From assembly GCF_964340395.1 (NCBI RefSeq), contig NC_135557.1, positions 12,474,546 to 12,538,545 on the forward strand: a DNA stretch of 64,000 nt, in the 5' to 3' direction. Under the pieces are notes generated by a model, which was not told where the DNA came from, did not search any database, and worked only from the letters and a program-made list of their open reading frames with translations. This stretch comes from Glandiceps talaboti. Taxonomy: Eukaryota; Hemichordata; Enteropneusta; Spengelidae. Both the position numbers and the translations under genes were made by a program. Shown piece by piece: positions 43,606 through 56,619 of this stretch; within the stretch, counting starts at the first letter, position 1, and each line of letters starts with the position of its first letter.

Positions 43606-43943
43606 TTAAAGTGGCCATATGAATGAGGATTGGGTACTTATTTTGGATTTTTTTATTTATAAAGCAATTTTATCATGGCTTCCTACTTGAAAAAAACGAT
43701 GTGAAACAACATAGACCAAGTCTGTGTTTATAAACAATACATTGCAAAAGATTAATAAATGTGTAAAAAGGTTTGTAGTACGTACAATAACAAACTTCAC
43801 ATTTTTAGCTTTTTGCAATGTTTTGAGTTACAAACACAGACTTGGTCTATGTCGTTTCACATTGGTTTTTGAAGTAGGAAGCAATGATAAAATTACTTTT
43901 AAATTATAAATTAAAAATCCAAAATAAATACACAACCACTTAA
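43606..43943. mobile_element. MITE family A, full copy 2
   Basis: TTAAAGTGGCCATATGAATG to ...CACAACCACTTAA, near-palindromic like 15621-15973 (CATGGCTTCCTACTTGAAAA against GAAGTAGGAAGCAATGATAA). It lies ~250 bp after the ANKS3 stop and supplies AATAAA hexamers at about 43755 and 43924, so it may provide the ANKS3 poly(A) site. Confidence 0.82.
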
Positions 43944-44239
43944 ATTTTAATTTCTTATAACGTGCATTACGTTAAAAATAATCACCATGCGCTCTACAAC
44001 TGACAGGAAAAACAAAACAAACATAATTGAACAAAAATACACTATTTGAAAAACTGTCCTGATATTAGCAAAAAACTAGTACATAGGTACACATGCATAA
44101 AGGTAAAAAATATAAAATGTCTAATGATAAAACAACCTAAAAAATTTAAAAAGGCAAGTTTTCAAACTGCTTTTCGAATGACAGTGATTCAATTATTCCA
44201 TGCATTGCATTGTGGGTAAAATGTTGACACCTTCTGACT

Positions 44240-44595
44240 CAAAGCCTGTACATGTAATGTAATACTTGGATCAATCAATTACAAATTCCTATAGCGCTGA
44301 TTTCCAGAGCACTGTTCTGTTCAGTAGTGCTGAATGGCTAAAGCACATCATAGGCTTTGGTTAACAAATAAGTCTTCAGTTTTGTTTTGAAACAATCCAG
44401 GCTGGAGGCTTGGTGAATTTCAAGTGGCAAAGAGTTCCATAGTTTGTGGGTGACATATGAGAATGAGCGACCTCCATAGGTGACTTGTCTGTAATTTGTT
44501 GTTGTAAGCAGATTCTTGTTTGTAGAATGTAGAGTGTGTCTCGGTGTGTATGGCTGGAGAAGATCACAAAATGTTAAATGTAGTCTGGAGTTACT
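44240..44595 (-). mobile_element. LINE 3' fragment (CR1/L2-like), minus strand
   Basis: The minus strand encodes YGGRSFSYVTHKLWNSLPLE then SFDCFK-type SSLDCFKTKLKTYLLTKAYD and a stop, the usual C-terminus of LINE ORF2 proteins. Upstream is DLLQPYTPRHTLHSTNKNLL in the same frame. The tail reads AGCGCTATAGGAATTTGTAA. Only the last ~110 codons and the 3' tail remain, so it is 5'-truncated and inactive. Confidence 0.8.
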
Positions 44596-44599
44596 CTGG

Positions 44600-45900
44600 A
44601 TGGATGGATGTCTGCTTTCAGTTTGTGATGCTGTAGTTTGTGACTAAACTGTATCTTTTCTTAAATGTTTGACTAAGTCTTAATTTTTCTTGTATCTTTA
44701 CTTCATCTCATTTTACAGCATCGACAAGAAAATTGATTCATCAACATATTTACAAACACTTTCATCAATTCTCTAGGTTGTAAATCATAAGTCAATACAG
44801 CCCACAAAAAAAAAATACTGGTGTGTTTACTTGCTTGTGGTAAACAGGATTTAGACAAGTTACATACAAGTGATGGTAACTCATCAAAGCATTTATAAAC
44901 AACACAGGTGCGGGGTCCCATGATTCTATTTATTGATAGAATGCTATATGTTGTTATTGCAATCAATTAATCAGAGACATCCCCTGTTGGTTTTTTTAAT
45001 CAGTTTTATTGTTTTTACCTAATATTGTTACATTGGGAAGTCTTTCCTTAACTTGCCTTACTCAAGCAAATGCACCAGTGTTCAAGCAAATGTACCGGTG
45101 TTTTTTCACGAGTTATATATATGTACCGGTATGTCCAACTCACACATACATACATGATACTTTGTGTTCCCAAATGATGTAAACTTGGACATTCACAATA
45201 TAAGGATACTCAGCTAGCATATTCCATAATTTACAGTGTGTATCAATGATTTTACAGAGGTATTCCCCTTGTTCCTGCTTCCCCATAAACATTCAATTAC
45301 AATTTGTGCTCAAGTTTGTGTTGTTAAAAAAATCCACCTACATATAGCTCAAACCCCTGACAATGTGTATTTAGGTCCACCATGTTGGATTAAAAATACT
45401 ACCAGTCCTAATTTCTGACCTTCATGTTGAATTTGGTTTGTTTGCATGAAGTTGAGTAAGTTTGAGGGCATATATTTGTTTCTGAACAGAAATTTCCACC
45501 ATTTACAGATGTTGTTTGTTCCAAGTGAATTTTGACATCATGCAAATAAGCCATATTGGTTGGACTTTGCGATGGGTAAGAGTTTATATATATAGTGACT
45601 GTAACCATAGACCCTGCACTTGGGCCCTGTATACACAATGCTGTTTTCAAATACGCAACTAATTTTGGTGCATTTGCACCTTCCGTTTTCCAGAAGACAC
45701 CAAAAACTCATGAAAATACAAAAAATTGCCAATAGTTGATTATTTTTAAAATGATTCAATTTTATTCAAAAACATCACTTATTTATAAATAGGTGAACAT
45801 GGAGAGATTCAAAAAACAAGCCGTGTAAACATATAAACACAAAATTAGGGTCTTTACTGTGACACACAAAAAAACACTTCAACCACACGTGTCTGGTTAG
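44600..45900. other. Spacer, no gene recognised
   Basis: AT-rich sequence; short open frames (44703-44966, 45408-45759) show no family features. Confidence 0.5.
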
Positions 45901-45916
45901 TCTGTAAAATAACAAG

Positions 45917-46060
45917 GGATAGAATAGAATAGAATAGAATACATTTTAGTAGAATAATATGAAATGGAATAGAACTGCATAGAATAGAGTAAGAATAGTA
46001 TAGTATAGAATATAATTCAATAGAATAGAATAGAATGAATATAGTATAGAATAATTGATT
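45917..46060. repeat. (AATAG)n degenerate microsatellite
   Basis: GAATAGAATAGAATAGAATA at the start, decaying into AGAATAGTATAGTATAG and TAGAATAGAATAGAATG. Confidence 0.92.
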
Positions 46061-46710
46061 AGCATATTCTTGAAGTTCATTATAAACACTCACCAATCCA
46101 ACCCAAGTTGGATTTTTGTGGTCGATGCCATGGCTTCCGCTGAGTGGAATCATTTGACACATGAATTACAATACTCGAGATTTATCATAGCTTTTATATC
46201 TAAAACACCTACTAGTACCTGTAAGTGTTACAAACCATCACTGCATATCCTTCAAAATATGTCATTTCAGAATTCTTCTGTGATGTGAGTTATCACAGAA
46301 TACTCTGAAGAGTTCTAAACATGGAGAATTAATGAATGCTTTTAGCACGTGTAAAATGTCAAGTCTTTCATGAAGAGTATAACTGATTTGGAAACATACT
46401 CTAAATGAAACTCAATCTTGATTGAACATATACAGATGTTTAATAGTGCTATAGACATGATACATTGTCTGGAAATGTGTATGTCTATCTGTGTGTGCAT
46501 GTGTAAGTGTGTGGGCAAGTCTGTCTGTGTCTGTGTCTGTGTATGTTTGTGTGTGCATGTAGAAATGCATACTAGGGAACTAGTAAGTCAGTCCGAATAA
46601 ATAGATGTGAAATCCGACTTTTCGAATAAAAATTCTTTATCAAGGTATTTATCGGCAAGCTTCAGACATATTTCTTTATTAGGTAAATATCTGAATAATT
46701 ATATTACACA

Positions 46711-46761
<51 letters not shown>

Positions 46762-48380
46762 AATGTAAATATATTTAGTGTTGTCTAGTTGAAATATCAG
46801 AATCTCACGTACTACGAAACTAGAGACACCATAGCGTTTCAAGTAGGCGATGAGGCATGATATTTTTTTTTACATCTCACAACGTTTTTGCTACAAATGA
46901 TACAAACAAAACACATGCACTGATATACATGTAGTGTGTACACACAACATGAAATGTTTACATTTTATCTCACTGTAAACACAAATAAACAGTTCTGTGT
47001 TTTGTATCTTCCTTGTTTCATCCGACAGTGATGTTGATTTGTGTTCCCAGTCAGATAAAATGTATCATTGTATATGCTTGCATGCTATCATTGTCAGTAT
47101 TTTGTTCGAATGTGTTTTTTTTGTAATTTGAAGCAAAAAAACTGTGTCAGACATAAAAATCGCTTTGCCATATGATTGAAACACTATAGTTTCACTGGTT
47201 TGGTAGTATTTTAATGTGTGTCTTTGTCAGGCTAGATCTTAGAATATCATACTTTCTGTATACACTGCCGTGGCACTGAGTATCCAGGGCCATATATAAC
47301 ATTCTACTTGATTTTAACACATTGGAACACTGCTTTACTGACATATATTAGATATTGTGTGTAACAGTTTGTTAAGTCAAAGAAACCCACATGACCCAAC
47401 CATCCCCGTTTTCCTCATTATCATAAAAAAACAACTTTTAAAATTACTGCCTTCTATTGCAGAATTAGAATAAAACCACAAGATCACTGATTCTCCTGAT
47501 TGCAAATCCACTTGTGTATAGTTACCGGAACGAAAATTATAATTTGTTGCTGAAATTTGGGAAATTTAGTACAGGAAATTATTCAAAGGCTCCTTCAGGT
47601 CATCACATATATTTGTCATTCTGAATGTTAAATAAACTGTCTACTATAAGGGGAACACTTACTGGGCGGGGATTGGTTTCATGTTATCTTTTCAAAATGT
47701 TTAAAAAATGTTAGGCAACCTTTAAGTAGGGAAAAGTTGCTATGCCTAGGGGGTCATACCATGCTCAATATCATAGTAACAATAAGTATTCTATTTGTGG
47801 TTAAACACTATGCCTAGGTGCTCTTGTCACCATTCATTCTGCGTGTGTGTGCTACAGTACCCCTTAAGTATACAATTAATTGGATATTTTGTTCTGCCAT
47901 ACTGACTGACCATGGTATACAGAGCAAGTTTGATTTATACATTTGTTTTTTCACAGACGCCCAAAACTGACCATCTCAATTTTTTTGGCAATATTTAATA
48001 ATTTTACCAGACATACTAAATATAAATATCGAGATAAAGAATTAGCAAATGTGCTATCTATTACTTGTTATCAGTGTATAAAGTATATTAATTTGTAGTT
48101 TTATTATTTTGAGTTGAGGAATTTTGGAGCAGCATCACTGTAGATTTTATGCTTTGAATATATAATTTATGTAAAGCACAGAGTCTGGGTAAGGGACATC
48201 TTGATTGTAATTTGCTGACAATGGTTTGAAAGGCCAGATATCTAATAAAAGTATATATTATAAGATACTGAATGTCTCTGTTGTTGTTTTAGATGTACAT
48301 ATGGCGGTATGCTTGTAAGTATGTCATGAATTCAACACAGGTTCAGTGATGCTAGAAATGTTCATATGTACACATATACA
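46060..48380. other. Spacer with microsatellites
   Basis: Includes a (TG)n(AG)n tract at 46711-46760. I see no exon. Confidence 0.5.
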
Positions 48381-48385
48381 TGTGT

Positions 48386-48400
48386 TTGTATGTATGTATG

Positions 48401-48431
<31 letters not shown>

Positions 48432-48444
48432 GTATGTATGTATG

Positions 48445-48478
<34 letters not shown>

Positions 48479-48770
48479 TGTATGCATGTATTAATCTGTG
48501 TGTATGTATGTATGTATGTATGTATAGAAGTATGTATGTATATATGTATGTATGTATGTATGAATCTGTGTGGATGTATGTGTGTGTATGGATGTGTGTA
48601 TGGATGTATATATGTATGTATGTATGTATGTATAGAAGTATGTATGTATACATGTATGTACGTATGTACATATGTATGTATGTATGTATGTGTGTATGTA
48701 TGTATGTATGTATGTATGTATGTATGTATGTATCTGTATATGGATATATGTATGTATGTGTGTGTGTGAT
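48386..48770. repeat. (TATG)n microsatellite, ~385 bp
   Basis: Mostly TATGTATG with interruptions (ATCTGTGTG, GAAGTATG, GGATGTATG). A sub-block around 48500-48560 is repeated at about 48600-48660. All open frames over it, on both strands, are artefacts of the tetranucleotide. Confidence 0.97.
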
Positions 48771-48774
48771 ATAC

Positions 48775-50160
48775 ACAAACTGCCATCTGCATGTATCGTA
48801 GACCATTTTGTTCGATACAGTTGGTATAAGCAAGGATCTTCTTTTTTGAGTGTGTGGTATGATAACAGTTTGAAATTAGGGACAGGTCAGTTCCATTGGC
48901 CTGGGGTGGGGCATGGTGGATTGGTAGTGGGATCAAACTGTTTTTGAAACTGGCAGTAGGGGGTCATCCTGTCTTGAATATTTTGGATGGGGTCATTGTG
49001 TTTTGGATTGTGATGGAAGAAAAATCCATTTCTACAATGGCATGACCTTGTCTGAACTGTGGTATTTGTTCTTGTACCTGTTTCTTACCTATATTCTTTA
49101 ATATTACTTCACCTGGAGTGATGCCCAAATATATACATATATACTATGTATTACCTACCACACTAGTTAAAGAACATGTAATGTAAATACTCAGCACAAT
49201 GGCCAATGTCTCTCACATATGCCTTTATGGGCAAAAGTTGAATGTTCCATAATGGTAATATTCATAGATAGTTTATAAAAGAAGTTAATCTAAATTGTTC
49301 TACATATGTACGCTTCAGTATGACGGATTAATACGCATTGTATACTTTCTATATCGAACACTACGTGTTAGCAAAACTACAAATCACTACATCTCATCAG
49401 ATTCCAGTTTCTATTACACATGGTAGGTATGAGCACCTAAATTAAAGTTCTCTAATATACCAGTGACTTTACTGTATCTGCAATAGTAATGCAACGATAT
49501 CAATGTTACAGACACTGCCTGCTCCATTTTTTATGTGACACATGAAACTCATCTAAAACTTATATTAACTTCAGTTTTTTGAAGCTGTGAAATATTACCT
49601 AAAAGGCTGTGGATATCTAGAAAAAATGCTTTAATAGAGCCAAAAAACTCCAGATCTGCTAGGGAAAACTTCATAGGAATCCGTCACCCCAGAGGTCACT
49701 CATGCAGTCAACCAACAATTAGATTCCCCATCCTTTTACTGTCATAATGGTCCCGGTATTAAACTTTTCTTAAACATTTTAACCCTATGTATAAAGATTA
49801 TTTGCTAAGTTAAGATGATACTGTCTTAAAAATGTGAAATTATTGTCAAGATAGTCTAAAAATGGCTTTTGAAAGGCTCTGAAAGTAAAGAAACGCTCCA
49901 ACCCTCCCCCTACCAATGATACTGCCATCAGATATATGCGCTGACCTTTACTATAATGATGCCATTTATAACTTTTAAGAACATATTTCATCCCTATCTT
50001 TAAAGAATGTTTTCTGATACTTGATGGCGCTGTCTTGTAAAGCTTGGAAATTATTGACTTTAAGGGTATGAATATCCTAAAAATTGGTTTTAAGAGTAAA
50101 AAAAAATCCAGAGATTCCCCCCTTTTCAAAAAATATTTCAACCGTATGTAGTTGCTAATT
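48775..50160. other. Spacer, no gene recognised
   Basis: A G-rich low-complexity patch (48880-49010), then AT-rich sequence. A 118-codon minus-strand frame at 49785-50141 has no recognisable family. Confidence 0.45.
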
Positions 50161-50199
50161 ACATGTTGGTGCTGTCTTGCATGTTCATATTTGACTTAC

Positions 50200-50560
50200 A
50201 AACTAACCGTTATTGTCATAACCTAAACCACTATATAAATGAACAATTACCCCACAATTACACAACAAGATCAGCAACTTACGGAACTTTTCCAATACCA
50301 AATGTACATAATACATTTTGCCAATTCAATTTCAAATATGCTGCTGTAAAACACTGAAACGCCCTTCCCCCTACTTTAAAGAATACCCATAATCGCCATG
50401 CATTCAAGACTAATCTTAAACACCATATTTGACATAATTCATTTTTTCCTGTCTTCTGCCTTCCATTGTTGTTTCTTTCATTTTCAGTGCATAATGTATT
50501 GTTTACACTTCACTTCATTTGATAAGTGTACGCTGTAACTGTATATATATCTACATTTGA
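50200..50560 (+). mobile_element. LINE ORF2 C-terminal fragment, plus strand
   Basis: LPHNYTTRSATYGTFPIPNV, TFCQFNFKYAAVKH and, after a stop where W is expected, NALPPTLKNTHNRHAFKTNL form the conserved end of LINE ORF2 proteins (HNYNTR...Y.A..WN.LP pattern). It is a decayed 3' fragment pointing opposite to the next one. Confidence 0.75.
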
Positions 50561-50589
50561 TATTAAGTTAGGACTATGGACTAGATTAG

Positions 50590-51245
50590 TCACGAGAAGA
50601 CTATATCCATGGTCCTCGCCAGGGACATTTTGCTCTCCACCTGTTTGCCTTTATCGATTTCACCGCCCATAAAGTCAATGTACTCCACAGGATTCGTGAT
50701 AGTTGATCGACCATTGAGAAACCCATGTTGGCAAGAACTAATGGAACTTTCAACATGCGCATATACAGATTGGAATACGATCTTTTTTAAAACTTTGTTG
50801 ACTAACGGCAGTAAAAGAAATGGGACGATAATTGGTGACATCAGATCGCAGACCTGACTTAAATACAGGAACAACATGGGCTTTTTTTGAAAAGTGATGG
50901 AAAAACTACAGAATTTAAAGATTTGTTAAAAAGGATTGTGAACGGTATACATAACTGATATGCACATTTGTAAAGTATTACACCAGATACTCCATCAAGC
51001 CCACAAGCCTTATGAGGATCAGTTCCTAACAAAATTTCCTCTTATTCATTGGAAATTCAACAAATGACTTACATTTTGGATATTTACTGATAATATGATT
51101 AGAAAATGTTGTTTGGAAGAAATTACTGAAAGCATTAGCTATGTCCTGGGTAGACTCAGCTATCTGTTCATTATAGGTGACGTGTAATGGAAAACCTTTG
51201 TTGCTACGTTTATTGTTGACAAATGACCAGAAACGTTTGATATTA
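50590..51245 (-). mobile_element. LINE reverse-transcriptase fragment, minus strand
   Basis: Minus-strand pieces in order: FWSFVNNKRSNKGFPLHVTY, ESTQDIANAFSNFFQTTFSN, a DPHKACGLDGVSG-like block, then VNKVLKKIVFQSVYAHVESS and ISSCQHGFLNGRSTITNPVE (RT fingers and palm start). These mark a Jockey/CR1-type non-LTR element. It is frameshifted and lacks the YADD region, so it is inactive. Confidence 0.8.
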
Positions 51246-51412
51246 TATTATTACTGATTATTATTACTGACTTTCACTCATAATGTTTGTTATTGAAAAT
51301 AGAAATTCAAGAGGATAATAAGAACACGAAAACATTACATTCCCCAGCCAGAGGTGCACTTTATGTTGGTACATTATTAAAGCTCACCACTTTCACACAC
51401 TTGTGTATAGCT

Positions 51413-51848
51413 ATAGGCGTACGAAAACAACAAATACATGTACTACCAAACAAGAGTGACTATCGAATTTCAATAATAGACGACACAGTGATTTGTACGT
51501 CACTCAAGGTTTTTTGTTACAAATTACAAAAGTCAAAACACAGGCACAATCATAGGAAGTGATGCATTTTAAATTTGTGACAAATTGCGTCCACCCCATC
51601 TGAAACCCCGAACACTGCATGAGACATAAGCAGTGACACCCTTTTTACTTTTTGCTTCAACATTCAATATATAATGGGGCGGGGGGGGGGGCGTCCTCTC
51701 TTGGGAAGTATGAAAAACAAGCGCATCATTGCAAAATGCAATATAGCTATACTTGAATTGTTACTTTATTTAAATGTCCAAATGCAAGTGCAACAAGCCT
51801 AAGCCTAAACTTTTACAGTGACCAATAACGTCCACCCTACATCAAATG
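51413..51848 (+). repeat. ~436-bp direct repeat, copy 1
   Basis: Nearly identical to 53258-53696: from ATAGGCGTACGAAAACAACA to ATCAAATGTTGTATT. Differences seen are a poly-G length change and at least one substitution (GTGCAACAAG / GTGCTACAAG). No recognisable coding content. Confidence 0.95.
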
Positions 51849-53257
51849 TTGTATTTGTTGTGTTTAATCATTTCATAATTTCGTTATTGCAATTTAATTT
51901 CAACAGAAGCTATGTGCCATGGTTAATTCCTGCCAAAAAAATAAATGAGAAATATTATCATTTCCTCCGATCCTCTGGCTCAATTATCAATACTTTCCCA
52001 TGGTTTATGACATTGATTACTACAAAAAAATATGGTGCAACGTGTGTCAAAATCTTATTTACACAATTCTCAATGTCACCGTGGTAAATTTATACAAACG
52101 AATGATTGATTGAAATGATACTTTTAAACCATATCAGTGTTAAAAAGGGTGTTTGATTTATCTTTCTGTATTGTTAATAATACTATTAATAGAATTGAAT
52201 CAGTAAATTTGAAGATGGGAATACGTTCTAAAAGAACAATATGATAAGAGATTGGCAATTTAGTTTAGTGATGATAATGATGAAGGGAATGGACATCTCA
52301 CAATACCTTCGTGCCCTTGTCGACCCTCAGTATAATTACACTCAGCTTGATGTGGTCCTCCTAAGTTGACTTGATATCAGTACGGTATGTGAGAACAATA
52401 TGTACACATTGGTATACAGCGATACATTGATATTAGAAGTACACAGTGATCCAGTGATATAAGTAGTGACTTTTGCATTATTGTTGGTTAGATGCATAAA
52501 GGATAGGATTTATATTTCAGGCAAGATGCAATTGCTAATATTTATTGCCTTCATTTTTCTGTAGAACAGACATGTGAGTTACCAAACAGTCTTTGATGAT
52601 ATTAAAAGGTTCATTGTAGTCTATGTAATTTGTTATTTCAAGACCTTGCCAAAGACATATTACTTGCATGGGAGATTGATATACCTTGTATATGCTAATT
52701 ATGCTAATTACTAATTAATTAAAGTGGCCATATGGATGTGAATTTGGTATTTATTTTGGATTTTTATTTGATAAAACAGCTTCACCATGTATTTCTACTT
52801 GCAAAAATAATGTGAAATAACATATACCAAGTCCGTGTTCATAACTCAATACATTGGCAAAACGCGTGGACGTCATTATAAAAGAAATACGAGACTGGTA
52901 CCAATCCCCGGGGCACCAGTCACTCGGAAGATTGTTTAGTCTCATTTTTGAAATTTGAGCATGGGTAGACAACTTGATTTCAAGTCATTTATTTTGTGTT
53001 TTGATGATGTTGGTAAATCACTCAATACAAAACAAAGGTTAGATTTTTTGTTACAAGAGAAAAAAGTTAAGCTCAGCTAAAATGGTGTTGGTTTGGTGTT
53101 TTACTCATGTAAGATATCGATGACACATACTCAGACAGCTAATAGTGCCGTCAAATAAGGTTTACCCGGACATATTGCAACCCGGACATAATTTGTAGTG
53201 CATTTTACTCAGAAATTTATGTTGAGTTATGGACCATGGTGAAAATAAAATTTTTAT
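51849..53257. other. Segment between the two direct repeats
   Basis: Contains a 90-codon frame (51818-52087) with no recognisable family and the family A MITE end at 52719. No gene supported. If the flanking repeats are ends of one element, I see none of the genes such an element would carry. Confidence 0.45.
52719..52862 (+). mobile_element. MITE family A, left arm only
   Basis: TTAAAGTGGCCATATGGATG ... TCCGTGTTCATAACTCAATA follows the left arm of 15621 and 43606, then stops. The complementary arm is missing. Confidence 0.75.
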
Positions 53258-53696
53258 AGGCGTACGAAAACAACAAATACATGTACTACCAAACAAGAGT
53301 GACTATCGAATTTCAATAATAGACGACACAGTGATTTGTACGTCACTCAAGGTTTTTTGTTACAAATTACAAAAGTCAAAACACAGGCACAATCATAGGA
53401 AGTGATGCATTTTAAATTTGTGACAAATTGCGTCCACCCCATCTGAAACCCCGAACACTGCATGAGACATAAGCAGTGACACCCTTTTTACTTTTTGCTT
53501 CAACATTCAATATATAATGGGGCGGGGGGGGGGGGCGTCCTCTCTTGGGAAGTATGAAAAACAAGCGCATCATTGCAAAATGCAATATAGCTATACTTGA
53601 ATTGTTACTTTATTTAAATGTCCAAATGCAAGTGCTACAAGCCTAAGCCTAAACTTTTACAGTGACCAATAACGTCCACCCTACATCAAATGTTGT
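53258..53696 (+). repeat. ~438-bp direct repeat, copy 2
   Basis: Partner of 51413-51848, same orientation, 1.4 kb downstream. Near identity implies a recent duplication or insertion. Confidence 0.95.
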
Positions 53697-53699
53697 ATT

Positions 53700-54690
53700 A
53701 ATTGGCTGTTTTATAAAAATGCTGTTTTCACAAACAAACCTAGCAAGTAACAAGTGTAAGGTGAAAAAAAACATACGAGGACCATCATTTGATGACTCTT
53801 ATGTCATTTACATATGCTTAATATTTCTGCTGGCGGATTGAATTAGTTTAATTCATATGAAAAACTGTATATAAATCATTTCAAAAATACTAAGGCACTA
53901 ATGTTAACACGTTTACCTGCAGTATACACGTAAGATGCCGAATAAACATTACAAGCTATTTATTAAGAGAAAGTATATTTCCTGTAAAGATATATGTTCT
54001 AGCAATCAGAAAAATGTAAAAGTACAGACGAAGATAGTTTACCCCTACCCTCTACTATAGGTATTTCAAAATAATAGTTTATATTGGTTGTAATGGGGAA
54101 ATCATTAATAACCCTCAAAATATTCAATGTTAACGTACTTTTTCTTGCTCAGTTCATTCAACTGAATAAAAAACACCCCTTATGTGTATCAGATCATGTT
54201 ATTTAAAAAACAGAATGGAAAGTTTATGCTTAATTTTTCGGAAAAATTGTTGATTTTTCAAAAATCGACAACTTAAAGCATCCAAAAATGTTATTTCTTT
54301 ATGTATGGCATACATTATATCATTAGAAAGGAAATTTCCTAAGCTTTCCAAATATATAATGGATACTAAAATCTGTGCTTGCATGTGTCATATGGAAGAC
54401 AATGTGTTACCCCTACCCTCAACCTTTTGACGCCATTCCGGGACGCACATGTAATTTGAAATCGAGGCCAAACAGGTAGTGCATCCCAAAATGTTCACTG
54501 TTAACATTTTGTTTCTGATTCAGGATACTCCAATGAACAAAAAACTGTTTCTGGCCAGCGCCCATCACTTAAGTACCCCCTTCCCGTGTTAATTTTTTTT
54601 CATGTTTGTCCAGCCAATTCAGTCTGCAGATGAAAGGGAAAACACAAAAGTAACTCTCCCAACGTCCTCTTCACATACTACATTATATTA
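53700..54690. other. Spacer with a diverged internal duplication
   Basis: TTACCCCTACCCTC occurs at 54039 and 54406, followed each time by similar downstream blocks (AATGTTAACGT / CTGTTAACATT, then TCAACTGAATAAAAAAC / CCAATGAACAAAAAAC). No gene seen. Confidence 0.5.
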
Positions 54691-54699
54691 TTAGGGTTA

Positions 54700-55060
54700 A
54701 GGTCCTATAATTTGTGGCACCTACACTCTAACGACGGCTTATCACGGCTCGATCATTCGTGAACTTTCGAGACACGTCGACACCGAGTCACATGTACTGT
54801 AGTAGTATACGTGCGTAGCGTTGTTGATTTGCGTGTACGATGACGCTGTCTAAACGTAAACGGCAAGCCCGTCAAGAATTTGGCACCGAGCGATCCTCAA
54901 GGCTATTAAAGTTATAAAACGGAGATTTTGAAGGTACAAGTAGTTTAAATAAATGAGGTAATGTCTACTACGACTCCGAGTATCATAAAACGTCACTCGC
55001 AGTGGAAGAAAAACTGTTGACGTGAGTTCGTCTAGTACCATTATTTATACCGTAGTTTTG
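54700..55060. promoter_or_regulatory. CpG-rich patch, possible promoter
   Basis: Unlike the AT-rich surroundings, this stretch holds many CpGs (e.g. TTTCGAGACACGTCGACACC). An ATG at 54840 opens a short frame MTLSKRKRQARQEFG that stops after 26 codons. No downstream exon was found, so a promoter is only a suggestion. Confidence 0.3.
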
Positions 55061-56490
55061 TAACACTCCTTACAATTTGTATAACATTTCCGATGTCTTA
55101 CGGTGTCGTGGTGTGGAAATTTAATTTCAGGGAAAAGGTTAACTTTTTTTTATTGTGTGTCTTCAACGAAACACCAACAACAATTGCGTAGCAATGCCTA
55201 ATACATGGGCAGGAATATGGCTTCAAATCAGAACGTAGCCCATATTCGAGTCAAAACACGAACACCAACTGCGTAGAGCAAGGGCTTCGATTCCAAACCA
55301 GAAAGTATACTATGTAACGTCGAGAACGGCACGCGTCCCGTATTAAAAGATTAAACCAAAGTCTCCACCCGTAGATGAATAATAGATGACATGACACCTT
55401 TATCGCGGTAAACAAACTCGTTTCTATCTGTAGCATTTCATGACACTCCTGAAATACCCGATTTTCTTCATGTCTGTAGCAAAGCAACGTACACAACCAA
55501 ATGGCAAGGATTGAGTAACATATTTGCAAGTCACAGAAAAAAGCTGTTGCAATGTCTGTCGAATTTGAAAGCTTTTGAAAGCTTTTGTCGGGCGGAAGGA
55601 GTCCAATTGTGTAAATTAGCATTTTTCTGCGTTCTTTATTTTGTATACTGTGTGAAGTTCAAAGCTATTTAACTTTGCATCAGAACGTCCCAGCTGTGTC
55701 AAATTTGGCGACAATACTCGCCGAGTGTGTCGAAAAAACGTTCTTCCGGATTGTTTAGTTTTTGAGGGAATCAAGAGATATTGCGTTGAGAAGTGTGAAA
55801 AGCGGTAATTTATGCAAAAAACACAAAAATACAACTTTGGATGATTATAACAAGACAATGAGAGACAAAATAAAAAATCCGGAGAAATGTTTTTTGTTTG
55901 TTTATGTACATAGCTTTCATTTAAAGTCGAAAAGAGGACTATATTCAACTATTTGTAAAAGTGAAATAGCTTTAAGTGAAAATCGTCAAAAAACACAGTT
56001 TTTGGGTATTGGTCAATAATATGGTTAAAAATGTAAAAAAAAATCACCACAGAAACCACAACTTCATACAAAGACTCGACATAATTAATGAAAAAAAATG
56101 GTGTATTTATCTTGTCTTTACTGTGAAATGTGATGGAGGAAAAATGAGCTGACGAACCTGCATCTCAACCTTAATTGCCACAGTGAAGACAACTGCAAAG
56201 CTAATCATGAACTAGCCTATGACATCTGCCCCACATACACACTTGCTGTAAAGTACTAAATAAAAAGAACAGTAACTGCAATGATAAGTAGATTGATTAA
56301 AATTTGAATGTAAAAAAATAATCGCATCGTCGCACCACTAAATTAGGCAACATTTCCTGACGAGAAACTATATTTTCCTTTTTAGTGGCCTACAAAAATA
56401 TGGCAATAACGTGTTGAAACTAAAAGCTACATCAATAATATTTTAAGGAAAAGTGCGTTTTGGTATCGCAAATGTACGTATCAAATTATA
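55060..56490. other. Spacer, no gene recognised
   Basis: Overlapping frames at 55251-55622, 55616-55948 and 55762-56019 lack family features. I cannot support a gene. Confidence 0.4.
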
Positions 56491-56499
56491 TTGAACTAC

Positions 56500-56597
56500 C
56501 CTAATTACCGAAAAACCATTAATTATGTAACTTGGTCATTAATATTCACGAGATTTTTACGAGCAATTTACATAATTAATGGTTTTCGGTAATTAGG
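56500..56597. repeat. Short foldback element, ~30-bp arms
   Basis: CCTAATTACCGAAAAACCAT...(56500-56530) is complementary to 56568-56597 apart from one bulged A; loop 37 bp. Resembles a very small MITE. Confidence 0.85.
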
Positions 56598-56619
56598 CAA
56601 AAGTGTCATTTGCACGCAA

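Noticed and set aside
48324-48947. Several open frames rich in Tyr/Met/Cys/Val or His/Thr/Tyr
   Set aside because: They are translations of the (TATG)n microsatellite in different frames.
51413-53696. An LTR-type element bounded by the direct repeats
   Set aside because: I see no characteristic termini or element genes between them; kept only as a direct repeat pair.
55251-56019. Cluster of overlapping 60-123-codon frames as a possible new gene
   Set aside because: There is no shared domain, no coherent splice phasing and no biased codon use that I can see; probably chance frames near the CpG patch.
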